DNA of 34,238 bases from CAYXDO01 sp964463485. Its GTDB lineage: Bacteria > Myxococcota > Kuafuiibacteriia > Kuafuiibacteriales > Kuafuiibacteriaceae. The notes under the pieces were generated by a model, which saw only the letters and a program-made list of their open reading frames with translations, was not told the DNA's origin and searched no databases. Shown here piece after piece: positions 6,941-15,727 of the stretch (positions within the stretch are counted from its first letter, which is position 1; each line of letters opens with the position of its first letter). The position numbers and the translations under genes are program-made. Location of the stretch: the NCBI GenBank assembly GCA_964463485.1, contig CAYXDO010000120.1, forward strand, positions 1 through 34,238, read 5' to 3'.

Positions 6941-8286
6941 TCACCCCTCGCCGCCTAGCCACTCCGCCAGCGCCGCATACGCGGCCGGGCTGCTGAGTAG
7001 CTCGAGGTGATTCGTACCGCGGAGTACGCGCGTATCCGTGAAGCTGAGCGCAAACCGTGGGTCTGCGTGCGCGCCGAGCGCACTTCGAACCGGGACGAGG
7101 TCGTCGCTGGCGAGCGCCTCCGACCCCGCTTCCTCGCCGCTCTTGGTGGCCGCGATGGCAAAACAACGGACACCGTCCGGCAACGGCGTGGGCATTCGCC
7201 GATCGGCAGCGAGCGCGAAGCGATCCCGGTCGAGCCAGTCTGCCTCGACGACGTTGCCGTGACGCAGGTCGGTGACGCCCTCGCTGCGAATCCGACCCAG
7301 AGCGGCGAGCGGGGCGCTCCACGGCGTCATACCCAAGTCTCGAAGACGTTCCCGCCGCGTTCGAGCGGCGCGCCGTGGTGGGGCGTCCCGAGCGTAACCA
7401 GAGCGCCCAGCTTGCTTCGCCAACTTCGAGGCTGGTCCGACTTCTCCGCGACATGGATTGCAGCTCGCGCCACGAGCCCTCCCATCGAGTGCCCCAACAT
7501 GATGATGTCGCGGAACGGCGCGCTCTCCGTCTCCAGCAAGGTCGCGAGCGCGTAACCGTTCGTCGACGTGTGCAGCCCTGAGTTGTAGTGCGCATAGGCT
7601 GGCGTGAGGCCGAAATCCCGAAGCAACGCTCGCCCATGATCGTGACCGGCGCGCGTCCACTGAAGGTCGTTCATGCAGCTGCCGTGCACGAGCACCAGGA
7701 GCGTCCCGCCGTCGTGCAACCCACAGAGCGGTGGACGAAGCGACATCTGAATCGCGAGCGCGTTGCCGGTGGCGACCAGATGGTCGCCGACCACTCCGTT
7801 CAACGCAGCAAGCACCGCTTCGCGCTCCGGACCGGGCGCGCTGTCGCCGAGCAGGGGCGCGAGAGTTGGCACGACCGCCTCGACCGCAACGCCTACCAGA
7901 CCCGTGACGCCCTTTACCGCCGCGTAGGCTAGGTCGGTAATGATGGGAAAGGCGCCAATGGCTGTGTGCATGTCTTGAACGACACTCGTGACGCCCTTCG
8001 TGGCCTGAACGACCGCAGCAGCCGCGCCGCGCACGTCCTTCGCGTTGTCGCGCTCTCTGGCGTCACGTCCCCTCCGCTCTCTGAGATGGAACAGAAAGGC
8101 TCGCTCGACGCGAGCGCGCGCCCGAGGTGTCGCGCGAAGGAATTCGACCGCCGAGATCAGGCTCGACTCACCCTCGAAGCAAGGCAGCGGCACGCGCTGG
8201 CCGAGCCCTTCGAACCCGTAGACTTCAACGAGCTCGGTGACGATTTCCTCGAGAGTGATGGTTTGAAGAGCATCGACCACAGTCAT
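6941..8286 (-). pseudogene. VF530-like domain fused to alpha/beta hydrolase, with a frameshift
   Basis: The minus-strand frame starts at ATG 8286. Residues about 8-65 (ITLEEIVTELVEVYGFEGLG, PCFEGESSLISAVEFLRATP, ARARVERAFL) match the small VF530/DUF2132 family. Next comes a small-residue-rich linker and an alpha/beta hydrolase: LVLVHGSCMNDLQW, nucleophile elbow IIMLGHSMGGLVARAA, TLGTPHHGAPLERGGN. The frame then stops at TGA near 7329-7331. A second frame continues the fold at once: MTPWSAPLAALGRIRSEG, LRHGNVV, the acid region ASDDLVPV and the catalytic-His region GTNHLELLSSP, to a stop at 6941. One extra base in the G-run at 7332-7334 would restore E-T-W-G-M-T-P-W. It is either a recent null mutation or a sequencing error; each half is otherwise well preserved. 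The reaction is probably lipase or esterase. Confidence 0.75.
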
Positions 8287-8483
8287 CGTCTAGCACGCGA
8301 TGCGGCCGACGGTCGCTGAAAAAGGCTGCGAAACTCACGCCGTGCCCACGCCGCTCGAGGGACTTTCGAATTGCATGGGTCTGAGGAGAGCTCAGCGCCA
8401 CTTCGACCCCAGACAAGGACTGTAAGGACCGCAGGACCGTATCGCCGTTCGCAAGCCCATCGTCCTCATGTTACCTTCCGTGT

Positions 8484-8753
8484 ATGGCCAACAATCACGG
8501 CGGAGCGAATCGAGGAGCTTCACTCGACCGCGTCGAGCGCAAAGTCGACGACACTCGGGAGCTCGTCCACTCGTTGTCTCTCAGCATCGCCCAGCTCGTC
8601 GCCGAGCGACAGCGAACCAACGCCGAACAACGCCTCAACGCCGAGCTCCGAGCTTTCGACGTCCGCACGGTGCGCCGGTTCGAGACGTTGGAGCGCCGAT
8701 CCGTGGCGCTCCTGCGAGAGTTGCAGAGAGACCGGCAGCCGACCCGCGCATGA
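8484..8753 (+). CDS. Small coiled-coil protein (paralog of the gene at 11854)
   Basis: 89 aa, almost entirely charged helix. It begins MANNHGGANRGASLDRVERK, continues with VDDTRELVHSLSLSIAQLVAE, has a single 7-residue unit RTNAEQR, and ends with RRFETLERRSVALLRELQRD. It is clearly paralogous to the 158-aa product at 11854-12330 through both ends, differing mainly in the number of NAEQQR units. No signal peptide, membrane segment or enzyme motif is seen. Its stop lies 28 bases before the beta-helix lipoprotein gene on the same strand, so the two are probably one operon. The role is unknown; coiled-coil oligomerisation is likely. Confidence 0.75.
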   Translation: MANNHGGANRGASLDRVERKVDDTRELVHSLSLSIAQLVAERQRTNAEQRLNAELRAFDVRTVRRFETLERRSVALLRELQRDRQPTRA

Positions 8754-8781
8754 CTCATCCTCGACGCGAGCACCCGCCACG

Positions 8782-11625
8782 ATGTCCGCGAAGCAACCCA
8801 GCGAGTCGATCGGCCATCGAGCCCCGCGCGTCCGTCGGCCCTCGGTCTTTGCCGTGGTGCTCCTTCATGCCTGCTCCAGTCCAGCCTTGACCACGAACGC
8901 CGACCCGCGCGCGAAGAGCCTCTTCTTGCGCGTCGAGCTCGATTTCGAGAGTCGATGGACCGCCAAGTCTATCCTCGAAGGCCCCACCTACCTCGACCTC
9001 CCGCACGAAGCCACGAGCCTGACCGTATTCGGGAGCGAGTGGACGCTGGAGGCCCTTCAGGTTCCCGAAGGACTCGTCGAGCTCTACTCACCTTCGGACG
9101 GTCGGCGCTTCCCAACTCCGACTTCGGTAGACTCGGCGGACTTGACTCAGGCGACCCCGAGCTGGCGCGGCGACGGCGACTTGGACCTGCTGAATGAGCT
9201 CACGCTGCCGCCCCTCGACTTACTTCGCTGTGCCGATTCGGGAGGCTGCCTACTCACCCAGCAACACGCAGAGATCGCCTGTTCCCTGCCCTGCCCCGAA
9301 CCCTCTCCCGTCGCCGCGCCTCTCTTGCCCAACTCTCCCTCCGAACCCGCTTCTCCTGCCGACCTTCGTGTGACCTGTCCGACGGATTGGACGCTCGAAG
9401 AGTCCGGAGCGGCTCGATGCCAGCACCCTCCGATCCCAGCTCCCGTGGCTTGTGCGCGCGAAGAAGCCCAGTTCTTCGGCGAGACCGACTGCAAACCGAT
9501 CGGCGAGCCTTGTCCCGCCAGCGGTCAGTTCTCGACCCAGCTGCCGACCGACCGCCCTACCCTCTTCGTCCGGGCCGACGCAGCCACCCTGGGAGACGGC
9601 AGCCTGTCGAGCCCCTTCCAGAGCGTCTCCGAGGCACTGAGCGCGGCACAACCCGGAACCGTCGTCGCCCTGGGAGCGGGCGCCTACCGCGAAGATCTCA
9701 CTCTGACTGCACCCGTCAGAATCGTCGGGAGATGTGTAGGAGACACCACGATCGTCGGTGACTTCGTCGCCGGGACCGACTCGGAGCTCGCCAACCTTGG
9801 CGTTCGCGGACGCCTGCTCGTCGGAGAGGACCAAAGTCTGCGCGTCGAGGGCGTGCTCGTCGAGAGTCCCGGGCCCGGCTGGATCACTCGCTACGGCCGC
9901 TCCTCGGGTCGCGAGGTCGTGATTCGCGGCGGAGGAACGGAAGCGGCCATTCGCCTCGACGCGGCGGAGTCGACGCTGAGTAGGGTCGTCGTGGAGTGGG
10001 GAGGAATCGCCGTATTCCTCGACGAAGGGAGCTCAGCCTCCCTGCGAGACGTCAGAGTCGGTGACTACGACGCCAAGTATGCGGTCGCGGCAACGGATAG
10101 TCATCTGGACCTCTCCCGGGCGGTCATCGATCGCGACCGCGGCATCACCCTCGCCGCCTCGACGGCGTCGATCTCGGATGTCGCGATTCGAGGGGGCGCC
10201 AACTCCGACACCGGAGGCCACGCCCTGGAAGTTTGGGCAGGGACGCGGGCGACCGCAGCACGGATGAGTATCGAAGAGACTCGCGGTTATCAGGTCTTCG
10301 TAGCGCAAGCGGGCACGTCACTCGACCTCGTGGATTCGATAGTCGCGCGCTCTCGGGCCGAGAATCGAAGCGAGGGCGGGGGCGTCCGCGTCGCAGGTGC
10401 GCATCTGAACCTGAGTCGAGTCGAGCTCACGGGAAACGAAGGACCCGGGCTGAGTCTCACCGCCTCGGCGAGCGCACGAGTGTCCGATTCTGCGATCGTC
10501 TCTCAGCGGCTCGGCACCGATCTCCTCGGGGGCATCGTGGTCGAAGCCGGTTCGAAGCTGCTGATGACTCGCTCGAGAGTCTCGGACAACCCGGTCGCCG
10601 GGTTGCGTGTGCATGGCCGGAGCCTCGCGGAGGTCTCGGACTCCAGCTTCAACGCTCAGTTTGGAGTCGACGAGCTCGAAGGGACAGGAGTGCGCGCAGA
10701 CTCGGGCTCGGTCCTCGTCCTCGGTCGAGCCCGGTTCTCGGATAACCAGGCCGGCTCGGTGCTCGTGAGTACCGCTACCGGTACTCTCGCCGACATCTCG
10801 GCCGAGCTCGTCGATGGGTTCTTGGGTGCCGCGGTGACCGCCGAGCGCGGGGCAATCGTGGATCTCCATCGCGCGCGCCTCGACTGCGGCTCGAGCGGCG
10901 CAGGGGTGGCCGCCATCGGCGCAGGGACCGAGCTCCACGCCGAAGATCTCATCGCACGCTCGGGCGCGAACTCCTCCGCGCCCGCGGTGGTGGCGCGAGA
11001 CCACGCCCACTTCGTAGTGACTCGGGTCGATTGCTCGGGCATTGGCGTGCTCGTCGACGAAGGCGGGCGTCTCGAGCTCGTCGACGCGACGGTCAGAGAG
11101 GCCAACCAATCGCTGTTCGTCTCTCGCGCCGAATTGGCTTTGTCGAGAGTCCTCGTTCGGAACGCCAAGTTACCAGCGGCTCAGTTCGAACGGGCCACGA
11201 TCTCTGGCCAAGACCTCTCTCTCCTCGACGGAGCGTCGCAGGGTCTTCATTCTTGGGACGGTTCCGTGCTCACCCTGGGGCGGGTGAGCATAGAAGGCAT
11301 GGCCCGGTTTGGGCTGTCGGTTTCGGGTGGCCAAGCCGACTTCACCGACCTCGTCGTGAAAGACACCGCCGTGGACTCGAAGAGCGTCGCGTTGCGCGCG
11401 TTGGAGGGTTCTCGTTCGACGGTGGAGAGATTCAGGCTCACCGAGTCTGTCGTCGGCATCGCGATCTCGGCCCCCGCACCGGGCACCGCGCCCGCCGAGA
11501 TCGTACTCCGGGACGGAGAAATCTCGAACACTCAAACGGGTACCCTGGTCTCCAACTCACAACCACTCGCGCCGCTCCTGGTGCGAGCTCGGTACCGCGA
11601 GAACGACCGCAGCTTTGGTCAGTGA
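8782..11625 (+). CDS. Right-handed beta-helix lipoprotein (DUF1565-like)
   Basis: 947 aa. ATG at 8782 gives a lipoprotein signal with basic N-region RAPRVRRPS, core VFAVVLLHAC and lipidated Cys 31. Residues about 32-150 form an N-terminal domain like that of the RCC1 lipoprotein. A Cys/Pro-rich section follows (CSLPCPEPSP, CPTDWTLEESGAARC, CPASGQF). At about 255-340 the sequence LFVRADAATLGDGSLSSPFQ, AQPGTVVALGAGAYRE is the classic entry of DUF1565/pectate-lyase-like beta-helices. The rest, to the end, is a long series of about 20-25-residue rungs with hydrophobic-D/S-V and N/S turns (LDLVDSIVARSR, LNLSRVELTGNEGPGLS). It probably binds or modifies surface polysaccharide or acts as a structural surface protein; no catalytic triad is evident. 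It is probably co-transcribed with the coiled-coil gene just upstream. Confidence 0.87.
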   Translation: MSAKQPSESIGHRAPRVRRPSVFAVVLLHACSSPALTTNADPRAKSLFLRVELDFESRWTAKSILEGPTYLDLPHEATSLTVFGSEWTLEALQVPEGLVELYSPSDGRRFPTPTSVDSADLTQATPSWRGDGDLDLLNELTLPPLDLLRCADSGGCLLTQQHAEIACSLPCPEPSPVAAPLLPNSPSEPASPADLRVTCPTDWTLEESGAARCQHPPIPAPVACAREEAQFFGETDCKPIGEPCPASGQFSTQLPTDRPTLFVRADAATLGDGSLSSPFQSVSEALSAAQPGTVVALGAGAYREDLTLTAPVRIVGRCVGDTTIVGDFVAGTDSELANLGVRGRLLVGEDQSLRVEGVLVESPGPGWITRYGRSSGREVVIRGGGTEAAIRLDAAESTLSRVVVEWGGIAVFLDEGSSASLRDVRVGDYDAKYAVAATDSHLDLSRAVIDRDRGITLAASTASISDVAIRGGANSDTGGHALEVWAGTRATAARMSIEETRGYQVFVAQAGTSLDLVDSIVARSRAENRSEGGGVRVAGAHLNLSRVELTGNEGPGLSLTASASARVSDSAIVSQRLGTDLLGGIVVEAGSKLLMTRSRVSDNPVAGLRVHGRSLAEVSDSSFNAQFGVDELEGTGVRADSGSVLVLGRARFSDNQAGSVLVSTATGTLADISAELVDGFLGAAVTAERGAIVDLHRARLDCGSSGAGVAAIGAGTELHAEDLIARSGANSSAPAVVARDHAHFVVTRVDCSGIGVLVDEGGRLELVDATVREANQSLFVSRAELALSRVLVRNAKLPAAQFERATISGQDLSLLDGASQGLHSWDGSVLTLGRVSIEGMARFGLSVSGGQADFTDLVVKDTAVDSKSVALRALEGSRSTVERFRLTESVVGIAISAPAPGTAPAEIVLRDGEISNTQTGTLVSNSQPLAPLLVRARYRENDRSFGQ

Positions 11626-11853
11626 TTTGCGCAGGCGCTCACCTTCAGCTCGCGAAATCCCGGCGCCGCGGTCTCGACCATTCTCGCCTCGGGCGAGCAC
11701 CGACCGCCCCTTCGAGCCCGCAGACTTCAACGCGAGGAGTTGTCGGGCGGCTTACCCCTTCGGGCGGAAGCGACCACGGCAGGTCGGACGCACGCGAACG
11801 TCGAGCTGTTCCAGACCTGCAATCGATCTCCCTCCTCGTGCTACCATCGGCTC

Positions 11854-12330
11854 ATGGCCAAGAAGAACGGCGGAGCGAATGGAGAGGCCCCGCTCGAGCG
11901 GGTCGAGCGCAAAGTCGACGACACTCGGGACCTGGTCCACTCTTTGTCTCTCAGCGTCGCGCAGTTCGTCGCCGAGCAGCGGCAAGCCAACGCCGAGCAG
12001 CAGCGGACCAACGCCGAACAAGCGCGGACCAACGCCGAACAGGCACGGACCAACGCCGAGCAGCAGCGGGCCAACGCCGAACAGCAGCGGACCAACACCG
12101 AGCTAAAGCGGACCAACGCCGAGCAACAGCGGACCAACGCCGAGCAACAGCGGGCCAACGCCGAGCAACAGCACCTCAACGCCGAGCTCAGGGCCTTCAA
12201 CGTTCGCGCGGAACGCCGATTCGAAGCGTTGGAACGCCGATCCGAGGCGATCCTGCGCGAGTTGCAGAGAGATCGTCAGCGCATTCAGAAAATAGAGTCC
12301 GCACCGACGCGGCGAAGGCCCCGTGAGTGA
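11854..12330 (+). CDS. Coiled-coil protein with expanded NAEQQR heptads
   Basis: 158 aa. The start ATG 11854 is supported by alignment with the paralog at 8484 (both begin MA(K/N)(K/N)(N/H)GGAN). Residues 44-113 are ten units of seven residues of the type RTNAEQQ, giving a long charged coiled coil. The ends (VERKVDDTRDLVHSLSLSVA and RRFEALERRSEAILRELQRD) are near-copies of the 89-aa paralog. No export signal or enzyme motif is visible. It converges on the sulfatase gene. The function is unknown; length variation through the 21-bp repeats looks like its main evolutionary change. Confidence 0.75.
   Translation: MAKKNGGANGEAPLERVERKVDDTRDLVHSLSLSVAQFVAEQRQANAEQQRTNAEQARTNAEQARTNAEQQRANAEQQRTNTELKRTNAEQQRTNAEQQRANAEQQHLNAELRAFNVRAERRFEALERRSEAILRELQRDRQRIQKIESAPTRRRPRE
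11983..12192 (+). repeat. Ten 21-bp tandem repeats in the coiled-coil gene
   Basis: Ten units of 21 bp, each close to CGGACCAACGCCGAGCAACA plus G, encode the NAEQQR heptads. Units differ mostly at synonymous positions plus R/A and Q/K changes. The paralog at 8484 has only one or two units. A slipped-strand or unequal-crossover expansion is the simple reading. Confidence 0.9.
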
Positions 12331-12369
12331 GCGAAGCCCCCGTGAGTGATTCAGCCTCGCATTCCGAAC

Positions 12370-14208
12370 TCACCGATGGCAGCCCGCCAAGATGAGGTCG
12401 AGCTCGTCGGAATACGCGCGAGCTACGCTCGACCAACCTGGCAGCGGAGCCAAGTTGACCCACTCGTTGGGATCGCGACGATGGTCATAGAGCTCTTCGC
12501 CTCCCGCCGCGTATCGGATGTACCTGAAACGCGAGCCTCGGATCGCATGGTTCCCGCGACCCCACGTCGTGAGTGCAAAGCCACCCCGGGCGCGGACCGA
12601 CCCATCGAGGAGGGTTAGCAAGGAGCGCCCCTCGAGCCCCGCCTCGGGACCGAGCCCCATCCACTCCACGAGCGTCGGGTACAGGTCGAGTAGACTCACC
12701 GGGTCGTCACTCACTCGCCCAGAATCGATTCCAGGCCCCGCGAAGATCAGCGGAACGCGGGTGGCCTCCTCCCACAACGCGAACTTCCTCCAGTGGAGCT
12801 TCTCGCCAAGGTGCCACCCGTGATCGGTCGTGAGTACGACCAGGGTCTCGTTCACGTGGGAGCTCGCGTCGAGCGCGTCCAGCACCTGCCCGACCATCGT
12901 GTCCACGAACGCAATGGACGCCAGGTATCCGCGGACCGCAGCCTCCCATTGCCCCGCCGAGCTCACCGCGGCGTGATCTCCCCCCGGCGCGGCCATACTC
13001 ATGCCCTCAGGAGGTACGTCATCGAGGTCCGTCGCGAGAAACGGAGGCAGCTGCACCGAGCCAAATAGGTCAAAAAATGACCTAGGTACGTAGAACGGGA
13101 GGTGAGGCTTCTGAAATCCCAACGCCATCACGAACGGCTGAGTCCGCGGCACGCCGAGCTGGCTCGCTGCCCACGAGGCGATCTGGGCGTCTCCCATTCG
13201 GTCGATGGGTACGTCGATCGGCCCCCAATCGAACGCACCCGCGTTGGGGATCCCGTTGAGGGGACGGCTCGACGCCGGTGGCATTGGATCACTCGTCTGG
13301 TGAAAGTAGGAATCGAACGAGACGTTGTCCGCAAAGTGAAACACTTTGCCGCTCCCCATGACCTCGTAGCCAGCAGCCCGGAATTTCTGAAAGATCGTCG
13401 CGACATTCGGCAGGAGCGCTCTGAACCTCTGCGTATTGTCGAACACTCCGGTCGTCGTCGGCCGCCGGCCGGTAAACATCGCCGTCCGCGACGAGTTACA
13501 TTCCGGGGACACCGTGTGGGCATTCCGAAAGCTCATCCCGCGCGCCGCGAGCCTCGCAATGTTCGGCGTGAGAGTCTGGGGATGGCCCCCGAGAGGCCCG
13601 ATCCAATCGTTCAAATCGTCGATGACGAAGAAAAGCACGTTACGCGCGCGGCTCGTCGTGGGCCCTGGCGTCGAGGCATCTGCACACGACACCTCGGCGG
13701 CGTCCGCCACACTCGCATCCGGATAGCTCGAGAGGGAATCAACAGGCCCTCCGTCGCCGGGTCCAGAATCATTGGTCCTCGAACCATCTTTGGTAGGCTC
13801 ACCGGAGTCCGAAGAGGCGTCGAGCTCGGTCGACTCGGCGTCTGCACGGTCCTCGACTGCGTCCATTGTGTCCGCATCCGACCCGGGTTCGGCATCCGAC
13901 CTGGGTTCGGCATCCGACCTGGGTTCGGCATCCGACCTGGGTTCGGCATCCGAGCTGGGTTCGGCATCGGCGGCATCCATGTCCGGCGACCCGTCCCACG
14001 CGCTCGCGTCGCGGACGGCCGCGTCTCCCCCGACGAAGCCTAGGTCACGCACTGAATCGCCGTCCTCGACGCCGAGCCCTCCGTCTGAGCCCAAAGGCGC
14101 AACCGACACCCGAGAGCAGGCCCCGACGGTCCCGATCCCGAGCAGCCCGAGCACGCGCCGCCTCGTGAGCCCGAACGCGTCGATGGGAGCCCTGCGTCGC
14201 GACGACAA
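12370..14208 (-). CDS. Tat-exported sulfatase-family lipoprotein with Asp-rich tether
   Basis: About 612 aa from a TTG at 14208; the start is uncertain because no ATG or GTG with a ribosome site precedes the signal. LTRRRVLGLLGIGTVGAC is a twin-arginine signal ending in a lipobox, so it is probably exported folded and lipid-anchored. A long Asp/Ser/Pro tether follows (repeats SDAEPR). The sulfatase domain starts RNVLFFVIDDLNDWIGPLGG (metal-binding DD), with PHLPFYVPRSFFDLFG and TTDHGWHLGEKLHW as further metal and active-site segments. It resembles iduronate-2-sulfatase-type enzymes. The formylglycine motif, normally C-x-P-x-R, reads CNSSR (Cys about 237), so the proline is missing. The likely substrates are sulfated polysaccharides. 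It may be active with an atypical motif, unmodified, or a related phosphohydrolase. Confidence 0.83.
   Translation of the reverse strand: MSSRRRAPIDAFGLTRRRVLGLLGIGTVGACSRVSVAPLGSDGGLGVEDGDSVRDLGFVGGDAAVRDASAWDGSPDMDAADAEPSSDAEPRSDAEPRSDAEPRSDAEPGSDADTMDAVEDRADAESTELDASSDSGEPTKDGSRTNDSGPGDGGPVDSLSSYPDASVADAAEVSCADASTPGPTTSRARNVLFFVIDDLNDWIGPLGGHPQTLTPNIARLAARGMSFRNAHTVSPECNSSRTAMFTGRRPTTTGVFDNTQRFRALLPNVATIFQKFRAAGYEVMGSGKVFHFADNVSFDSYFHQTSDPMPPASSRPLNGIPNAGAFDWGPIDVPIDRMGDAQIASWAASQLGVPRTQPFVMALGFQKPHLPFYVPRSFFDLFGSVQLPPFLATDLDDVPPEGMSMAAPGGDHAAVSSAGQWEAAVRGYLASIAFVDTMVGQVLDALDASSHVNETLVVLTTDHGWHLGEKLHWRKFALWEEATRVPLIFAGPGIDSGRVSDDPVSLLDLYPTLVEWMGLGPEAGLEGRSLLTLLDGSVRARGGFALTTWGRGNHAIRGSRFRYIRYAAGGEELYDHRRDPNEWVNLAPLPGWSSVARAYSDELDLILAGCHR
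13874..13963 (-). repeat. Five 18-bp tandem repeats in the sulfatase tether
   Basis: Five units of 18 bp (plus strand GCATCCGACCTGGGTTCG with single changes) encode the SDAEPR/SDAEPG hexapeptide of the Asp-rich linker between the lipidated N-terminus and the sulfatase domain. They set tether length. Confidence 0.9.
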
Positions 14209-14291
14209 GGACCTCGAATCGCAGAACGTACCCTGCCCGGTCAACGTCGACGATGAGTACAGGTGCCCACGAAGTTCGATGCCACGGGAGA

Positions 14292-14310
14292 AACCACAGA
14301 GAGCACAGAG
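14292..14310. repeat. Partial copy of the CACAGAG-type palindromic element
   Basis: AACCACAGAGAGCACAGAG here matches the left part of the palindromic element at 5264-5378 (AACCACGGAAAGCACAGAG). It lies about 85 bases upstream of the proposed sulfatase start, with no clear second arm. Confidence 0.45.
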
Positions 14311-14399
14311 TCGAGGCCCACAGGTCACACGGACAGATGATGGAATGAATGCTGGTGCGCTGCCGATTCGAACCGCGCCCGCACCTCTGAGGCAGCCAC

Positions 14400-15689
14400 T
14401 CAGTCCAACGCGATCAGCGCGAGCTGCTCGGGCTCGCCGTCCCGCGGGTCGAGCACCATCAAGAGCTCGCCGCCAAACATGCCGATCGCGTCGAGGTTGA
14501 TAGCCGCGCTCAGAGTTCGAGCGCAGAAACCGGCGCTCGGATTGAACTCTCCTAGGTACGCTCCGGTCGTGAACAGAAACCCATCCTCGAAAGCTACCAC
14601 CTCGCCAATCGGGAATACGGGCGAGTCGACCAGCGGAGTCGGAGGCTGGCCGGGCTGGTCCTGTACATAGAACGTCCCCACGCTCGTGCCGAACACGAAC
14701 CCAAGCTCCGTCGCCGCCACGGCGCAGATACTCAGCGTCGGACCACCGCCGACATCCCACTCGATGACTCGCCCGCTCGCGAGGTCGAGCTCGGCCACCT
14801 TGGATCCCGCGCCCCCGACCACCATCGCCCTATCCAGAATTCGTGCGATTCCGCCGCACGAAGGCGCTCCAGGGTCTACGAAGCGATAAAGAGGGCTGCT
14901 CCAGCGATTCCCATCGAAGTATTCGACCTGTTTGTCTTCGGTCAGCGCCAGGTACTCCTGGTTCCGCGCCGTGCCGTACCTGAGCTCGAGACGCGAGGGT
15001 GCCCTCGTCGCAAGCTCGGCGGCGAGAGTACCGCTCTTGACGCGCCCGTTCCAGATTCCGCCCTCGCCCCCAAACAGTATCAAGTCGGCGTCGTCCACCT
15101 TCGCGTCATAAACCTGGCCGAGCCCGCTCGGCAGCTCGATGCGCCGGACTCCCAGCTCGGAGTCCACCGTAAAATACGATCCCGCATACCCAACCAGCGC
15201 CAGCCCGGAGCTCACTTCCTCTACGAAGCGCCCCTCCGCATCGAAAGATCCCAGAGCGCGAACCGAAGCCACCCGAGGATGGGTACACGCGTCGCCGCCG
15301 AGGAGCTTCATCCGACTCAGCTCTGCGTTCTCATCGCGACCCCAACCCGAAAACTCCAGGTCCACGATCGCACCCTCGTAAAACTCACCCGGTGGAAGCG
15401 GATGTTGGTCGTCTCTTGGCACCATCACCCCAGCCTCCACAGCAAAGGTGTCGAGCGAGTCCGGGTAGACTACGGCCTCCAGAGAAATCCGCTCGTTCGC
15501 GTCCCTGAGCTCGAACGGGAGCTGAGCGGGATCTCGCCCGACCTCGACCGCAACTACGAGCGACACTTCGTCTCCGGCAATTCGCAGAAACTCGGAGCGA
15601 GCGCTCTCGGCACCCGGAGGAAACGGAAAGGGAAGGACTTCGGCCCCGCACGCGGTCACGAGGGCGGCCAGCGCTCCGACACGCAACAC
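14400..15689 (-). CDS. Lipoprotein of unknown function, probable beta-propeller-like
   Basis: 429 aa from GTG 15689. The signal VLRVGALAALVTAC ends in a lipobox-like VTAC, so lipidation is likely. The N-terminal domain (VLPFPFPPGAESARSEFLR, RISLEAVVYPDSLDTFAVEA) resembles the start domains of the RCC1 and beta-helix lipoproteins in this window. The rest has recurring strand segments with aromatic turns (LVGYAGSYFTVDSELGVRRI, VEYFDGNRWSSPLYRF, GFVFGTSVGTFYVQDQPGQP, FEDGFLFTTGAYLGEF), as in WD40/NHL-like propellers, and a few cysteines. No enzyme motif is seen. It follows the hybrid histidine kinase stop by 38 bases on the same strand, so it may be co-expressed and could present or bind a signal for it; that is inference. 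Confidence 0.75.
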   Translation of the reverse strand: MLRVGALAALVTACGAEVLPFPFPPGAESARSEFLRIAGDEVSLVVAVEVGRDPAQLPFELRDANERISLEAVVYPDSLDTFAVEAGVMVPRDDQHPLPPGEFYEGAIVDLEFSGWGRDENAELSRMKLLGGDACTHPRVASVRALGSFDAEGRFVEEVSSGLALVGYAGSYFTVDSELGVRRIELPSGLGQVYDAKVDDADLILFGGEGGIWNGRVKSGTLAAELATRAPSRLELRYGTARNQEYLALTEDKQVEYFDGNRWSSPLYRFVDPGAPSCGGIARILDRAMVVGGAGSKVAELDLASGRVIEWDVGGGPTLSICAVAATELGFVFGTSVGTFYVQDQPGQPPTPLVDSPVFPIGEVVAFEDGFLFTTGAYLGEFNPSAGFCARTLSAAINLDAIGMFGGELLMVLDPRDGEPEQLALIALD

Positions 15690-15727
15690 GCAGCAAGGAT
15701 ACCGCGATTCACCATCGCCGGAACGAC

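Noticed and set aside
11983..12192. Regularly spaced 21-bp repeats that could suggest a CRISPR-like array
   Set aside because: Units are contiguous without unique spacers and keep an open reading frame encoding coiled-coil heptads.
13102..14043. Plus-strand open frame with a repeated GFGIRP pattern
   Set aside because: It is the antisense of the 18-bp tether repeats and the sulfatase domain; no start context and no recognisable fold.
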